Below, in pieces: positions 33,694 through 42,110 of a stretch of 64,000 bases of DNA (the first letter of the stretch is position 1; each line of letters begins with the position of its first letter). The DNA lies in assembly GCA_964612145.1 (NCBI GenBank), contig CAZTBP010000006.1, positions 1 to 64,000 of the forward strand. The letters are read 5' to 3'. The notes under the pieces were generated by a model. The model did not search any database. It was given only the letters and a program-made list of their open reading frames with translations, and was not told the origin of the DNA. Position numbers and translations under genes: made by a program. Source of the stretch: JAGNLV01 sp964612145. GTDB taxonomy: Bacteria; Zixibacteria; MSB-5A5; GN15; FEB-12.

Positions 33694-35715
33694 TCATAGA
33701 AAATCGCGGTGGACTTTTTTGTTCCACACTTTCGAAAATACCCGGTCCTCCCCCTGGTAGGCATCCAGCGTCGCATTGATAATGAAATGCGTTTTGTTGC
33801 ATGTCAGCCGCGTCTTTGTCTCTGTCCGAACATCCCAATCAGCCCGCCGGAAATGCATCGTCCATTCGGTTTCCCCTGCGGCCGACTCGGCGTCCCCGCT
33901 GTGGATTGAATATCGCTCCACTGCCCGTCGGTCAACCTCGAAATCAATGTCCTCGATACGATACTTCCCTCGATCCTGAACAACCTCAAGCGTCGAAACA
34001 TCGGTAGCAAGGTCCCGGTGCACTGCCCAGTCACTTTTGGCCGGGCGGAGCATGGTACGATTGAGAGCTGCACCCGTTTCCGGCAGCGGAAACGGTTCCG
34101 CCTCGTCCTTTTCCCCTGCGACCGGTCGCACCGGGAGATTCAGGCAGCTGGCTCCGGTGTGCACCGTCAGCATCGTTGTCTCCGGCGGCGTCCACGCCAG
34201 CGGCCAGTACGATGTCGACAGTGACAATCGTATCCGATGATTCTTTTGAAATCGATGCGCGATGCCATTGAGTTTGACCGTGACCTTGTATTTCTCACCC
34301 GGCTCGAGATAGACCGGTTTTTCGTGACTGTCGCGATGCGTCAGATTAAGCAGTCCGTAGGTGACCCGCGTCACTTTGTGATCCGGCGCGATGTCGCTCA
34401 GCCGCGCCGCTACCATAGCCACCCGACGATCGACACTGAACTTCAGATCTACCGTCGGTATCCCTAAGATATCGACAGTCTCCTCCAGTGGATCGGTGTC
34501 AAAAACCAGCGATCCGCCGTCCTCCTCACGTTGATCACCGGGGAGATCCGGAGCGGCGCTGTACGAACACCACTTTCCGGCAAACAAACCCACAGTCAGC
34601 GGCGATTTCACCGTCAGGCTCTTCTCGGCCGGCTGCTCCTCTGATTTCCCAAGCCGCCGTTCACAGAACGGAAACGACTCCTTAGCTACATTTTCTGAGG
34701 GCCAGCAGTCTTCAACTATCCACCGGCCGGGTCGCGTATCGTAACTCGTTGTCGGCGGCACGTAGTCCTGCTCCCACACCCGAAGCACCGGCTCATCCAT
34801 CATGCCGGTATCGTCCTCCTTGAGCCAGTGATTCCACCATCGCAGCGATTCCTGAAGAAACCCAACCGCAGGTCCCGGCAATCCGGTATGCGGATAACGA
34901 TGACTCCACGGTCCGATCAGTCCTTTGCGCGGCGCCTCCAGCCCCTCCAGCAGCCTGAAAACTGCATTGGAGTAACCATCCGCCCAGCCGCTGACCGCCA
35001 TCACGGCACACTGAACCTGAGAAAAATCCTCACAGACGGATCCGTGCTTCCAGTATTCATCACGCCGCTGGTGCTCCAGCCACCTGTGCACCCACAGTCC
35101 GGCGCCCTCAAGCCGCGCCATCCACATGTCCCGCCACCTGTCTCCGACTATTTCCGGATCCGGCGGTGTGGAGTTTCTCGCAAACATTGTCGAGGCCCAC
35201 GACAGGTTGTCCCCAAGCAGGCACCCGCCCATATAGTGGACGTCATCAGCGTATCGATCATCGGTCGAACAGACGGTGATTATCGCTTTGAGCGGCTTCG
35301 GACGCAACCCCGCAATTTGCAGGGCATTGAAGCCGCCCCACGAAATACCAAACATCCCAACCTTCCCGGTACACCACGTTTGCGAGGCGATCCAGTTGAT
35401 GACGTCCACACCGTCGGCAAGCTCCTGCGGCAGATATTCATCGGTCAAGACCCCGTCCGAATCCCCGCTGCCCCGCATATCGACCCGCAGACAGGCGTAA
35501 CCGTGTCCCGCCAGATAGTGGTGATCCGGCTCGTCACGATGCCGCGTCAGGTCTCGTTTACGGTAGGGGATGTACTCCAGCAGCCCCGGCACCGGCTTGT
35601 CTTCTGCATCTTCCGGCAGCCAGAGCCGAGCCGCCAGCTTCGCACCGTCCGACATCGGGATCCAAATGTTTTCGATAATCTTGACCGTCCGGGGAAACTC
35701 GGTGACGCGTCTCAT
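33694..35715 (-). CDS. CocE/NonD-family (S15-like) hydrolase
   Basis: A 673-residue alpha/beta hydrolase of the X-Pro dipeptidyl-peptidase/cocaine esterase type. Its N-terminus is IWIPMSDGAKLAARLWLP, the nucleophile Ser125 lies in GISWGG, and a DDRYADDVHYMGG segment follows; the C-terminal half forms the jelly-roll domain (about 380-560). No signal peptide, so it is cytosolic. It cleaves an amide or ester whose nature is unknown. It starts 6 bp after the stop of the ATP-grasp gene, so a bond-making and a bond-breaking enzyme are co-translated near an osmolyte transporter. Confidence 0.85.
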   Translation of the reverse strand: MRRVTEFPRTVKIIENIWIPMSDGAKLAARLWLPEDAEDKPVPGLLEYIPYRKRDLTRHRDEPDHHYLAGHGYACLRVDMRGSGDSDGVLTDEYLPQELADGVDVINWIASQTWCTGKVGMFGISWGGFNALQIAGLRPKPLKAIITVCSTDDRYADDVHYMGGCLLGDNLSWASTMFARNSTPPDPEIVGDRWRDMWMARLEGAGLWVHRWLEHQRRDEYWKHGSVCEDFSQVQCAVMAVSGWADGYSNAVFRLLEGLEAPRKGLIGPWSHRYPHTGLPGPAVGFLQESLRWWNHWLKEDDTGMMDEPVLRVWEQDYVPPTTSYDTRPGRWIVEDCWPSENVAKESFPFCERRLGKSEEQPAEKSLTVKSPLTVGLFAGKWCSYSAAPDLPGDQREEDGGSLVFDTDPLEETVDILGIPTVDLKFSVDRRVAMVAARLSDIAPDHKVTRVTYGLLNLTHRDSHEKPVYLEPGEKYKVTVKLNGIAHRFQKNHRIRLSLSTSYWPLAWTPPETTMLTVHTGASCLNLPVRPVAGEKDEAEPFPLPETGAALNRTMLRPAKSDWAVHRDLATDVSTLEVVQDRGKYRIEDIDFEVDRRAVERYSIHSGDAESAAGETEWTMHFRRADWDVRTETKTRLTCNKTHFIINATLDAYQGEDRVFSKVWNKKVHRDFL

Positions 35716-35721
35716 CTCAGT

Positions 35722-37017
35722 CTATCCCGACTTCTCCAAGTCATCTATCTCAAATCCAAGCAATTTGACCGTATCGTGATATTTTTCCATGACTTCCGCT
35801 TCAGCATCTCCGGCCATATAGACAACACCAAGCCGGTAACTGTAGCTGTCCTGATCAGTCATTTCCGACAATCGCTGCCCCTCCTCGACCTGCACCAGTA
35901 CCCTGGCGTCCGGGTACTTCTTTCGCACCTTGACAATGTCCTGTTGGGTGGGCACCCGCCTGACCACGCCATCCGAAAAATGCCGCAGATGGAGCTTGTT
36001 GCAAATCTTGTGGTCGCCCTCACCTCGCGGAAATTCCGGGGGATTGCCCAGCGCAAGCTCCACCAGTACCTGGTGATTTGAGGCGCCGTCAACCTGTTCA
36101 AACAGGTAGCTGTGCGATTGCGAAATGCGGGTATTGATTTCCAGCAGCCAGACGTGATCCTTCTTCTCGTCATAGAAATACTCTATGTTAAACGGCGAAT
36201 TGTGGAACCCCATATGCCGCATAACATCGAGTGAGATATCCTCCATTCGCTTATGAAGGTCCTCCGTCATATTCGAAGGATACTGATATCGGAAGAACGA
36301 CGAACTATCTTCGTAGTTGATCGAATCGATCAGCCCATACGTCTTGATATCCCCGTTGACCGCATAACCCGAAATCGTACACTGATGCCCCGACATGATT
36401 TCTTCAGCAACACACGAGTAGCCATCGACAGCTGACACCTCCCGGGGCAGTTCCACCCGCTCGAGTACCGTATTGAACGGTTCCGCAAACTTCTTGATGC
36501 CGGACCGAAGCTTCTCCAGTGCCTCGTCGAGTTCCTGTTGATTCGTGATATAAAACCCTAATTGCGAGGCAAATGCCTTCACCGGCTTCAGCCAGATCGG
36601 ATATTCCAAACTCAGATTATCAGCAGCCTCGTCATCAAACGGATTAACCGCTTCAAATTTCGGAATATGCTCGCCGATTATACGCGCCTGTTCCAGCCGA
36701 CTCCAGTATTTGTGTTCGCACTTGAGCACACTATACAGCGACGGGCCGACCGTGCCATACCGCTCACACAATATCGGCACCATCGGGCTGACAGGGAAAT
36801 CCCAGAAACCGATGACTGCATCAACCGACCCTTCGAAAGCGTCCATGCGGTTTTCAGCCTTCAGCAGCCACTTTTGCAACGGATATTCATCCGCTCCCTG
36901 GATCTTTTTGAGGTCGACGGCCGCATGAAATTCGTAGTCTTCGGCGTGGCGTATCGAGTCAAGACGTTTCCGGTTGAATTCATCCAGCCGGACGACAAAG
37001 ATGTTCTTTTTACTCAT
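35722..37017 (-). CDS. ATP-grasp ligase of unknown substrate
   Basis: A 431-residue protein of the carboxylate-amine ligase type. After a pre-ATP-grasp region (FVVRLDEFNRKRLDSI), the ATP-grasp core shows YPIWLKPVKAFASQLGF (first nucleotide-binding Lys), VAEEIMSGHQCTISG and the metal site HVWLLEINTRISQSHSYLF. The start at 37017 (MSKKNIFVVRL) is more likely than 37035. Such enzymes join a carboxylate to an amine through an acyl phosphate. It lies after the terminator of the betaine transporter operon and directly before the CocE-like hydrolase. It may make a peptide-like or amide compatible solute (inference). Confidence 0.78.
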   Translation of the reverse strand: MSKKNIFVVRLDEFNRKRLDSIRHAEDYEFHAAVDLKKIQGADEYPLQKWLLKAENRMDAFEGSVDAVIGFWDFPVSPMVPILCERYGTVGPSLYSVLKCEHKYWSRLEQARIIGEHIPKFEAVNPFDDEAADNLSLEYPIWLKPVKAFASQLGFYITNQQELDEALEKLRSGIKKFAEPFNTVLERVELPREVSAVDGYSCVAEEIMSGHQCTISGYAVNGDIKTYGLIDSINYEDSSSFFRYQYPSNMTEDLHKRMEDISLDVMRHMGFHNSPFNIEYFYDEKKDHVWLLEINTRISQSHSYLFEQVDGASNHQVLVELALGNPPEFPRGEGDHKICNKLHLRHFSDGVVRRVPTQQDIVKVRKKYPDARVLVQVEEGQRLSEMTDQDSYSYRLGVVYMAGDAEAEVMEKYHDTVKLLGFEIDDLEKSG

Positions 37018-37130
37018 TGGTTCATCTTTCTTCAACGGACCTGCTGTCCGTCAAGACGGGTCGGTACTCGGGATCGATTGGCGGCTGGAGTGTTCGGCGC
37101 AGGGTGTGAAAACGCTTCTGTGTACAAGAA

Positions 37131-37161
37131 AAACAGAGCGCCGGAAGTTGTTCCGGCGCTC
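37131..37161 (-). terminator. Rho-independent terminator after the betaine transporter operon
   Basis: GAGCGCCGGAA (37136-37146) pairs perfectly with TTCCGGCGCTC (37151-37161) over a GTTG loop; on the minus strand UGUUUUUCUU follows. It separates the binding-protein gene from the ATP-grasp gene, so the latter needs readthrough or its own promoter. Confidence 0.85.
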
Positions 37162-37186
37162 CATGACAAAACTACGTCAATAGACG

Positions 37187-38068
37187 CTACTCATTTTCGG
37201 GAATCCAGGAATTGACCAGATCCATGTGCTGAGTCATCCAGGCACGGGCCGCGGCCTTGGGATCATCGGTCTCACTCTCGGCAATCATGCCCATGAGCGA
37301 ACCAAGCTCCTGGTCATTCATCTGGAAATTTCGCAGGAACTGGGCCACTTCCGGCAGGTCCTGCTCGATACCCAGGCGGGCGATAGTGTGAATATTTTCA
37401 GTCTCACCATACACACCCTTCGGATCGTCCAGGAACTTGAGGTCCCAGCGGGCAAACTTCCAGTGCGGCTTCCAGCCGGTCACGACTTCCCACTCGTCGT
37501 TTTCAACCGCGTTTTTCAGCGAAGCCGTCATAGCCGGGCCGCTGGACGGCAACAGCTCGAAATTCAGATCGTAGGCAGCAATCGCCGAATCCGTCGCCTT
37601 CATAATACCGGCGCCGGCATCGATCCCGACAATTTCGCCGTCGAACTTGTCGACATGGTCATTCATTTCCTCGATCGAGTTTATTTCGGCATAGGTCGGC
37701 ACGACCAACCCGATCCGTGCACCCCGGTAGTTGTAACCGAGATCCACGACCCGATCGCCATACTCTTCCAAATAACTGCCGTGCGTAACCGGGAGCCAGC
37801 CGTCCAAAAAGGCGTCCTGATCACCCTGGGCAACCGAGGTATACACCGGACCAACGTCGGCCACTTTTGTCTCAACCTCGTAGCCCATCTGGTCCTCGAG
37901 TATCACCTCGGCCAAGTTCGTCATGGCGATACCTTCAGCCCAGTTCACGTACACCAGTTTCACCACCTGCGGTTGATCTTCACCGCCGCCGCAACCGGCC
38001 ATAGCAAACAGCCCGGTACCAACGGCAACCGTCATCAACAGAATGAACCAGCGATTCTTGATTTTCAT
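37187..38068 (-). CDS. proX: Glycine betaine/proline ABC transporter substrate-binding lipoprotein
   Basis: A 293-residue OpuAC/ProX-family protein with lipobox MAGC near residue 25. The binding core includes VNWAEGIAMTNLAEVIL, AFLDGWLPVTHGSYLEEY, GIDAGAGIMKATDSAI and GWKPHWKFARWDLKFL, whose Trp residues fit the aromatic box that holds quaternary ammonium groups. The start at 38068 is chosen for the lipoprotein signal. Last gene of the porin-proV-proW-proX unit and followed by a terminator. Confidence 0.92.
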   Translation of the reverse strand: MKIKNRWFILLMTVAVGTGLFAMAGCGGGEDQPQVVKLVYVNWAEGIAMTNLAEVILEDQMGYEVETKVADVGPVYTSVAQGDQDAFLDGWLPVTHGSYLEEYGDRVVDLGYNYRGARIGLVVPTYAEINSIEEMNDHVDKFDGEIVGIDAGAGIMKATDSAIAAYDLNFELLPSSGPAMTASLKNAVENDEWEVVTGWKPHWKFARWDLKFLDDPKGVYGETENIHTIARLGIEQDLPEVAQFLRNFQMNDQELGSLMGMIAESETDDPKAAARAWMTQHMDLVNSWIPENE

Positions 38069-38113
38069 GTCTCCATCCTCCAACAGTAGATTCAGTTAGT
38101 CTCTCTCGTTCTA

Positions 38114-38944
38114 TTACTTAACCTGACTCCGAGTACCCAGCGCCTGAGTGACGCGGTCCAGCACGATAGCCAGGATAACAATTGCAATTCCACCCTCGAA
38201 TCCAATACCTACTTTCAGCTGCGTCAAACCTTTGAGCACTTCCTGCCCCAGGCCGCCGGCTCCAATCATGGCCGCAATAACAACCATCGAGAGCGCCAGC
38301 ATAATAGTCTGGTTGACACCGGCCAGAATTGTCGGCAGGGCCAGCGGCAGCTGCACTTTGGAGAGCACCTGGCGCGGCGTCGCGCCAAACGCCTGTGCCG
38401 CTTCCACAACGTCTTTTTGGACGCCGCGAATACCAAGACTGGTCAGCCTCACCGCCGGCGGCATCGCGAAAATGACCGTCGCGATCATACCCGGCACCTT
38501 CCCCAACTGGAAAAAGTACACCGCCGGAATAAGATACACAAACGCCGGCATGGTCTGCATGAAATCAAGAATCGGCCGAACGATTCGCTCGACAACGTTG
38601 TTTCGCGAAGCCCCGATACCGGTCGGGATGCCGATAATCAGCGCGACCAGAGTCGAACTGATTACCAGTGCCAGTGTGGTCATCGTCTTGTCCCAGATAC
38701 CCATGCCGTCGACAACAAACATGCCCACCAGCGTGAATATCCCAACCCCACGACCAGCCAGCCACCAGGCCAGCGCAGCCAGAATGACGATCATGATATA
38801 CGACGGGATAACCAGCAGCCCCGACTCGAATATTCCGATCATTTCAGTCAAAACATAGCTGATAGCATCGAACAACGGATCAAAATTGTCGGTCAGCCAG
38901 TCGATTATAACCTCGAACACTTTACCGATCGGGATGTTAATCAT
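38114..38944 (-). CDS. proW: Glycine betaine/proline ABC transporter permease
   Basis: A 276-residue inner-membrane protein of the OpuAB/ProW type with about six membrane helices after an N-terminal extension. The binding-protein-dependent transport signature is visible as EAAQAFGATPRQVLSKVQLP-LALP (about residues 180-203). It overlaps proV by 4 bp and precedes proX by 45 bp. Confidence 0.94.
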   Translation of the reverse strand: MINIPIGKVFEVIIDWLTDNFDPLFDAISYVLTEMIGIFESGLLVIPSYIMIVILAALAWWLAGRGVGIFTLVGMFVVDGMGIWDKTMTTLALVISSTLVALIIGIPTGIGASRNNVVERIVRPILDFMQTMPAFVYLIPAVYFFQLGKVPGMIATVIFAMPPAVRLTSLGIRGVQKDVVEAAQAFGATPRQVLSKVQLPLALPTILAGVNQTIMLALSMVVIAAMIGAGGLGQEVLKGLTQLKVGIGFEGGIAIVILAIVLDRVTQALGTRSQVK

Positions 38945-40278
38945 GACTGACCTCCTTTCTGGTCGGCCTTCGAATCACCATCGCCGGAACCACTACTGCC
39001 TCCGGCCGGGGCCGTCTTGGACTCCTCCGTTTCGGACCCCTGCTTCTCGGCGATTTCTTCCGCCTTTTCCTCGAGATCCTTTTCGGATTGGGGATCGTCA
39101 CCGACAATCTCGGAAATCACCGAACTGCGCATTACCAGCCCCTTGAGCTTACCCTCGTTATCGAGAACCGCAATCGGCATTGACGATGACATCGCCTGCG
39201 GCAGCAGCTCAACGACCGGCGTGTCCGGTTTGGTCGACTCATATTCGCTATTGATGATCTTCTCGACAGAATGCTCACCTTTCTGCTTGTCCAGCTTGAC
39301 GGCGTCATCGATATGCACGTAGCCGAGGAACTTCCGCTTACGGTCGGTGACCGCGAGCGATGAAATACCCAGCTTGCGCATGCGTCGAATCGCCACCTCA
39401 ACGCCGTCCTTCTCCGAAACAATCCGTTCCGGATGATCGAACATTATCGAAGCCGCTGTGATAACCCGGCTGCGATCGACCTGCTGGACAAACGACCGAA
39501 CATAATCATCGGCCGGCTCAGTCAGGATCTGTTCAGCGGTGCCGATCTGCGAGATCTTCCCGTCCTTCATGATCACAATGCGATCCCCCAGCTTCAGCGC
39601 TTCGTCCAGATCGTGCGTGATGAACACGATTGTCTTCTGCACCTCCGCTTGAAGATCGAGCAGTTCGTCCTGCATCTGGCTCCGAATCAACGGATCAAGC
39701 GCGGAAAACGCCTCGTCCATAAGCAGGATGTCCGGATCGGTGCACAGCGCGCGAGCCAAGCCGACACGCTGCTGCATGCCGCCGGAAAGCTCGCCGACCA
39801 TCATTTCCTCGTATCCCTTGAGGCCGACCATATCGACCGTCTTATATGCCCGCTCCTTGCGCTCGGCCTCGCCGACCGCCTGGATCTCCAGACCGAAAGC
39901 GATATTGTCACTGACCGTCCGATGCGGCAACAGGCCAAAATGCTGAAATACCATCCCCATCTTCTTGCGACGGATCGCTCGAAGGTCCTCGTCGCTGATA
40001 TGCGTGATGTCCTGCTCTTCTAAAAAGACCTTCCCGAAGGTCGGGTCCCAGAGCCGGTTCAGGCAGCGCAGTACGGTCGACTTACCACTGCCGGAAAGGC
40101 CCATGACAACGAACGTCTCCCCTTTCTCAACACCGAAAGTAGCATCGTCAACCGCAACCGTCGACCCCGTCTTGTCCAAAATTTCCGACTTCGATTTCCC
40201 GTCCTCCGCCATTTTGCGAGCGTCCTTGGGATTCGGACCAAAAATCTTGTACAGGTTCTCGACTCTTATTTGCGCCAT
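38941..40278 (-). CDS. proV: Glycine betaine/proline ABC transporter ATPase with CBS domains
   Basis: A 445-residue OpuAA/ProV ATPase: Walker A GLSGSGKS (60-67), Q-loop VFQHFGLLPHR, signature LSGGMQQR, Walker B ILLMDEAFSALDP, then two CBS-type repeats (about 270-390) that in OpuA sense ionic strength. A low-complexity acidic/Ser/Gly tail (about 395-445, SEKDLEEKAEEIAEKQGSET) follows and is not common in the family. The start at 40278 matches the family (MAQIRVENLYKIFG); longer frames run into the porin gene. Confidence 0.94.
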   Translation of the reverse strand: MAQIRVENLYKIFGPNPKDARKMAEDGKSKSEILDKTGSTVAVDDATFGVEKGETFVVMGLSGSGKSTVLRCLNRLWDPTFGKVFLEEQDITHISDEDLRAIRRKKMGMVFQHFGLLPHRTVSDNIAFGLEIQAVGEAERKERAYKTVDMVGLKGYEEMMVGELSGGMQQRVGLARALCTDPDILLMDEAFSALDPLIRSQMQDELLDLQAEVQKTIVFITHDLDEALKLGDRIVIMKDGKISQIGTAEQILTEPADDYVRSFVQQVDRSRVITAASIMFDHPERIVSEKDGVEVAIRRMRKLGISSLAVTDRKRKFLGYVHIDDAVKLDKQKGEHSVEKIINSEYESTKPDTPVVELLPQAMSSSMPIAVLDNEGKLKGLVMRSSVISEIVGDDPQSEKDLEEKAEEIAEKQGSETEESKTAPAGGSSGSGDGDSKADQKGGQS

Positions 40279-40339
40279 GAGTGATCCTTTGCTGTTGCTT
40301 CGCGGAAAGGAATCCGGGGAAAAGTCCCCGGATCTCTCC

Positions 40340-41617
40340 TTAGAAGTAGTAACCCATATTGATGTTAAAACGCATCTTCCACTCAGCGTCCGGGTTGCCG
40401 GCGCCCAGGCCGGAAAACTCACCGAGCCACGGCTGATTCTTACCTTGCGCCACGTCCACGTACGTATACACGCTGCCTGCTGTCACCAGCACCCCGCTAA
40501 TATTGTGGTAAGAATCTTCGAAATTGTCGTTGTCCTTCATGTACATGCTGAAGTCATTGTAAAACTGAAGGCTCGATATCGGACCCCAGTCAACAGCGAC
40601 CGTGTATGCGGGCTGTACTGCAAACAAGACGCCCTTGCTGGCAACGGTATACGGGAAATCGTACGCGCCGTAAACCACGATCTCTTCGGAAAAATCACCG
40701 CTCAAACCAAGCGTGTCACCAGCAGCCGTCAACTGCGACTCATCCAGAACCTGCGGGTTGTGTTCCACATAGATTCCAAACAGCATCAAGTTGAAGTTGC
40801 CGTAGGTACCATTGAGGTGGCCGGCAATCGCGAGATGGTCACCGAAGGGATCGGTGTCGCCGCTGTAATGGGCGGCCGGATCTTCCAAATCATCAATCTG
40901 ATCAAGAGCCTCGTTGTAGAGCATCCCATATTGACCCGATACGCCAATCTCGGTACTGCCCATGTCACCGTGCGGAATCGTATACGCTAGCCGACCGTTG
41001 AACTGATTTACCTCGCGATTATTCGACCGCATCCCAAAAAACGTCTCGTCGACGATATCATATGAGTACCGGGAGCTATTGTCCGAAGCACCGGTGTAAT
41101 TGCCCTCATCAGCCTTGTAATACGCGAACTGAAGGCTCAGATTATCCTTCTCATGGATAAACTTGATACCGGCATCGTAGTCGTCTTCCAGACCCAGGTA
41201 GTAGGCCAGCGAGAAGAACCAGTTGTGTGAGGCATACGGCTGGATATTGAACGGTACCTGGTGTACGCCAATCTGCATCGTCGTAGCATCGCTAAAGTCG
41301 TAGCCGAAATAGCCATGATGCAGCATGTGGTACCCGGCGTAGAACCGATACTCAAGACTCAGGTCGATATCACTGTAAGTACCGTCGACATTGATTCGAT
41401 ACGTATCAAGCAGGAGTTCCCCACCCTGCGCGTTGTTCACCTTGGCGTAATTCTCATCGTCCCAGTCCATGTAACGATAGTTAAACCGGAGCGCACCCCC
41501 CACATCAAACCCGTCTTCATCCTGTGCCAGCAAGCTGACCGGCATAGCCGTGACAACCAGCATCAGACTCATCAGCAGTACCAGTCCCTTTTTAAAATTC
41601 GTGAGCGAAAAATTCAT
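40340..41617 (-). CDS. Outer membrane porin-like beta-barrel
   Basis: A 425-residue protein with a signal peptide ending SLLAQ and alternating amphipathic strands with aromatic girdles (LRFNYRYMDWDDENY; SLEYRFYAGYHMLHHGYFGY), ending in MRFNINMGYYF with the C-terminal Phe typical of outer membrane barrels. No named family. As first gene of the betaine transporter operon (61 bp before proV) it probably lets the solute cross the outer membrane (inference). The start at 41617 is chosen for the signal peptide. Confidence 0.8.
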   Translation of the reverse strand: MNFSLTNFKKGLVLLMSLMLVVTAMPVSLLAQDEDGFDVGGALRFNYRYMDWDDENYAKVNNAQGGELLLDTYRINVDGTYSDIDLSLEYRFYAGYHMLHHGYFGYDFSDATTMQIGVHQVPFNIQPYASHNWFFSLAYYLGLEDDYDAGIKFIHEKDNLSLQFAYYKADEGNYTGASDNSSRYSYDIVDETFFGMRSNNREVNQFNGRLAYTIPHGDMGSTEIGVSGQYGMLYNEALDQIDDLEDPAAHYSGDTDPFGDHLAIAGHLNGTYGNFNLMLFGIYVEHNPQVLDESQLTAAGDTLGLSGDFSEEIVVYGAYDFPYTVASKGVLFAVQPAYTVAVDWGPISSLQFYNDFSMYMKDNDNFEDSYHNISGVLVTAGSVYTYVDVAQGKNQPWLGEFSGLGAGNPDAEWKMRFNINMGYYF

Positions 41618-41673
41618 GATTTCCTTTCCCTTTTTGGTTCGAGAGTCGAACACAATTAGTCCGTGTCGCGTTG

Positions 41674-41695
41674 TGACTGCAAACCCAGGCAGTCA
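41674..41695. promoter_or_regulatory. Inverted repeat in the porin operon leader, possible operator
   Basis: TGACTGC (41674-41680) and GCAGTCA (41689-41695) form a perfect 7-bp inverted repeat with an 8-bp spacer, about 57 bp before the porin start. The size suits a dimeric regulator site. Confidence 0.35.
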
Positions 41696-42052
41696 TGACG
41701 AATCGAATGATACAGGTCTCAAATAGTCCATTATTCAGCCTCTTTGCCTATGTTCTTCAGATGTTGAAAAGGAGATGAGTGAGCGATTGGTGTTTTTGGC
41801 ATGTACCGGATTATTTCGCAGGGTCCGGCCCCCTCCAGATTTGAATCGTCGATAACTAATGTTCCTTACTTTTAGCGGTCACTCTCCTTGCGTTTACCTT
41901 CATATAGCTGTCTATATATGCACATAACAGAGATTGTCAAGTTATGTTCTCACAAATATTTCCGCCTCAATTTCGCTTTAACGCTCCATCTTCTTTGTCC
42001 ATTTTCACAAATGAGGCATGTGACAAAAGACACAATCCCGCCCACAGTTAAA

Positions 42053-42082
42053 CAAAAAAACGCCGGCTGAATTCAGCCGGCG
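42053..42082 (-). terminator. Rho-independent terminator of the TPR/GAF/sigma-54 gene
   Basis: A perfect 22-bp palindrome, CGCCGGCTGAATTCAGCCGG plus CG (42061-42082), is followed on the minus strand by eight U residues (A-run 42053-42060). It ends the activator transcript 29 bp after the stop. Confidence 0.85.
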
Positions 42083-42110
42083 CCAAGTATGCAAATACTG
42101 CACTATTGTC

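Larger units (their letters stand above)
41618..42110. other. Intergenic region upstream of the porin-betaine operon
   Basis: 493 bp without a credible gene; a 60-codon plus-strand frame at 41888-42070 has no ribosome site or family features. It contains the inverted repeat at 41674-41695 and the terminator at 42053-42082. No confident sigma-70 or sigma-54 promoter was found for the porin operon. The part 41700-42040 is A/T-rich and holds nothing else I can name. Confidence 0.5.

Noticed and set aside
34828..36081. 417-codon plus-strand open frame across the CocE and ATP-grasp genes
   Set aside because: Antisense to both recognised families; Arg/Pro/His-rich product as expected from a shadow frame.
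41815..41836. GG-N10-GC pattern on the minus strand upstream of the porin operon
   Set aside because: It has only the invariant dinucleotides in a G/C-rich run; most other consensus bases disagree.
41888..42070. 60-codon plus-strand frame upstream of the porin operon
   Set aside because: No ribosome site, no domain or signal features, and it runs into the terminator palindrome.
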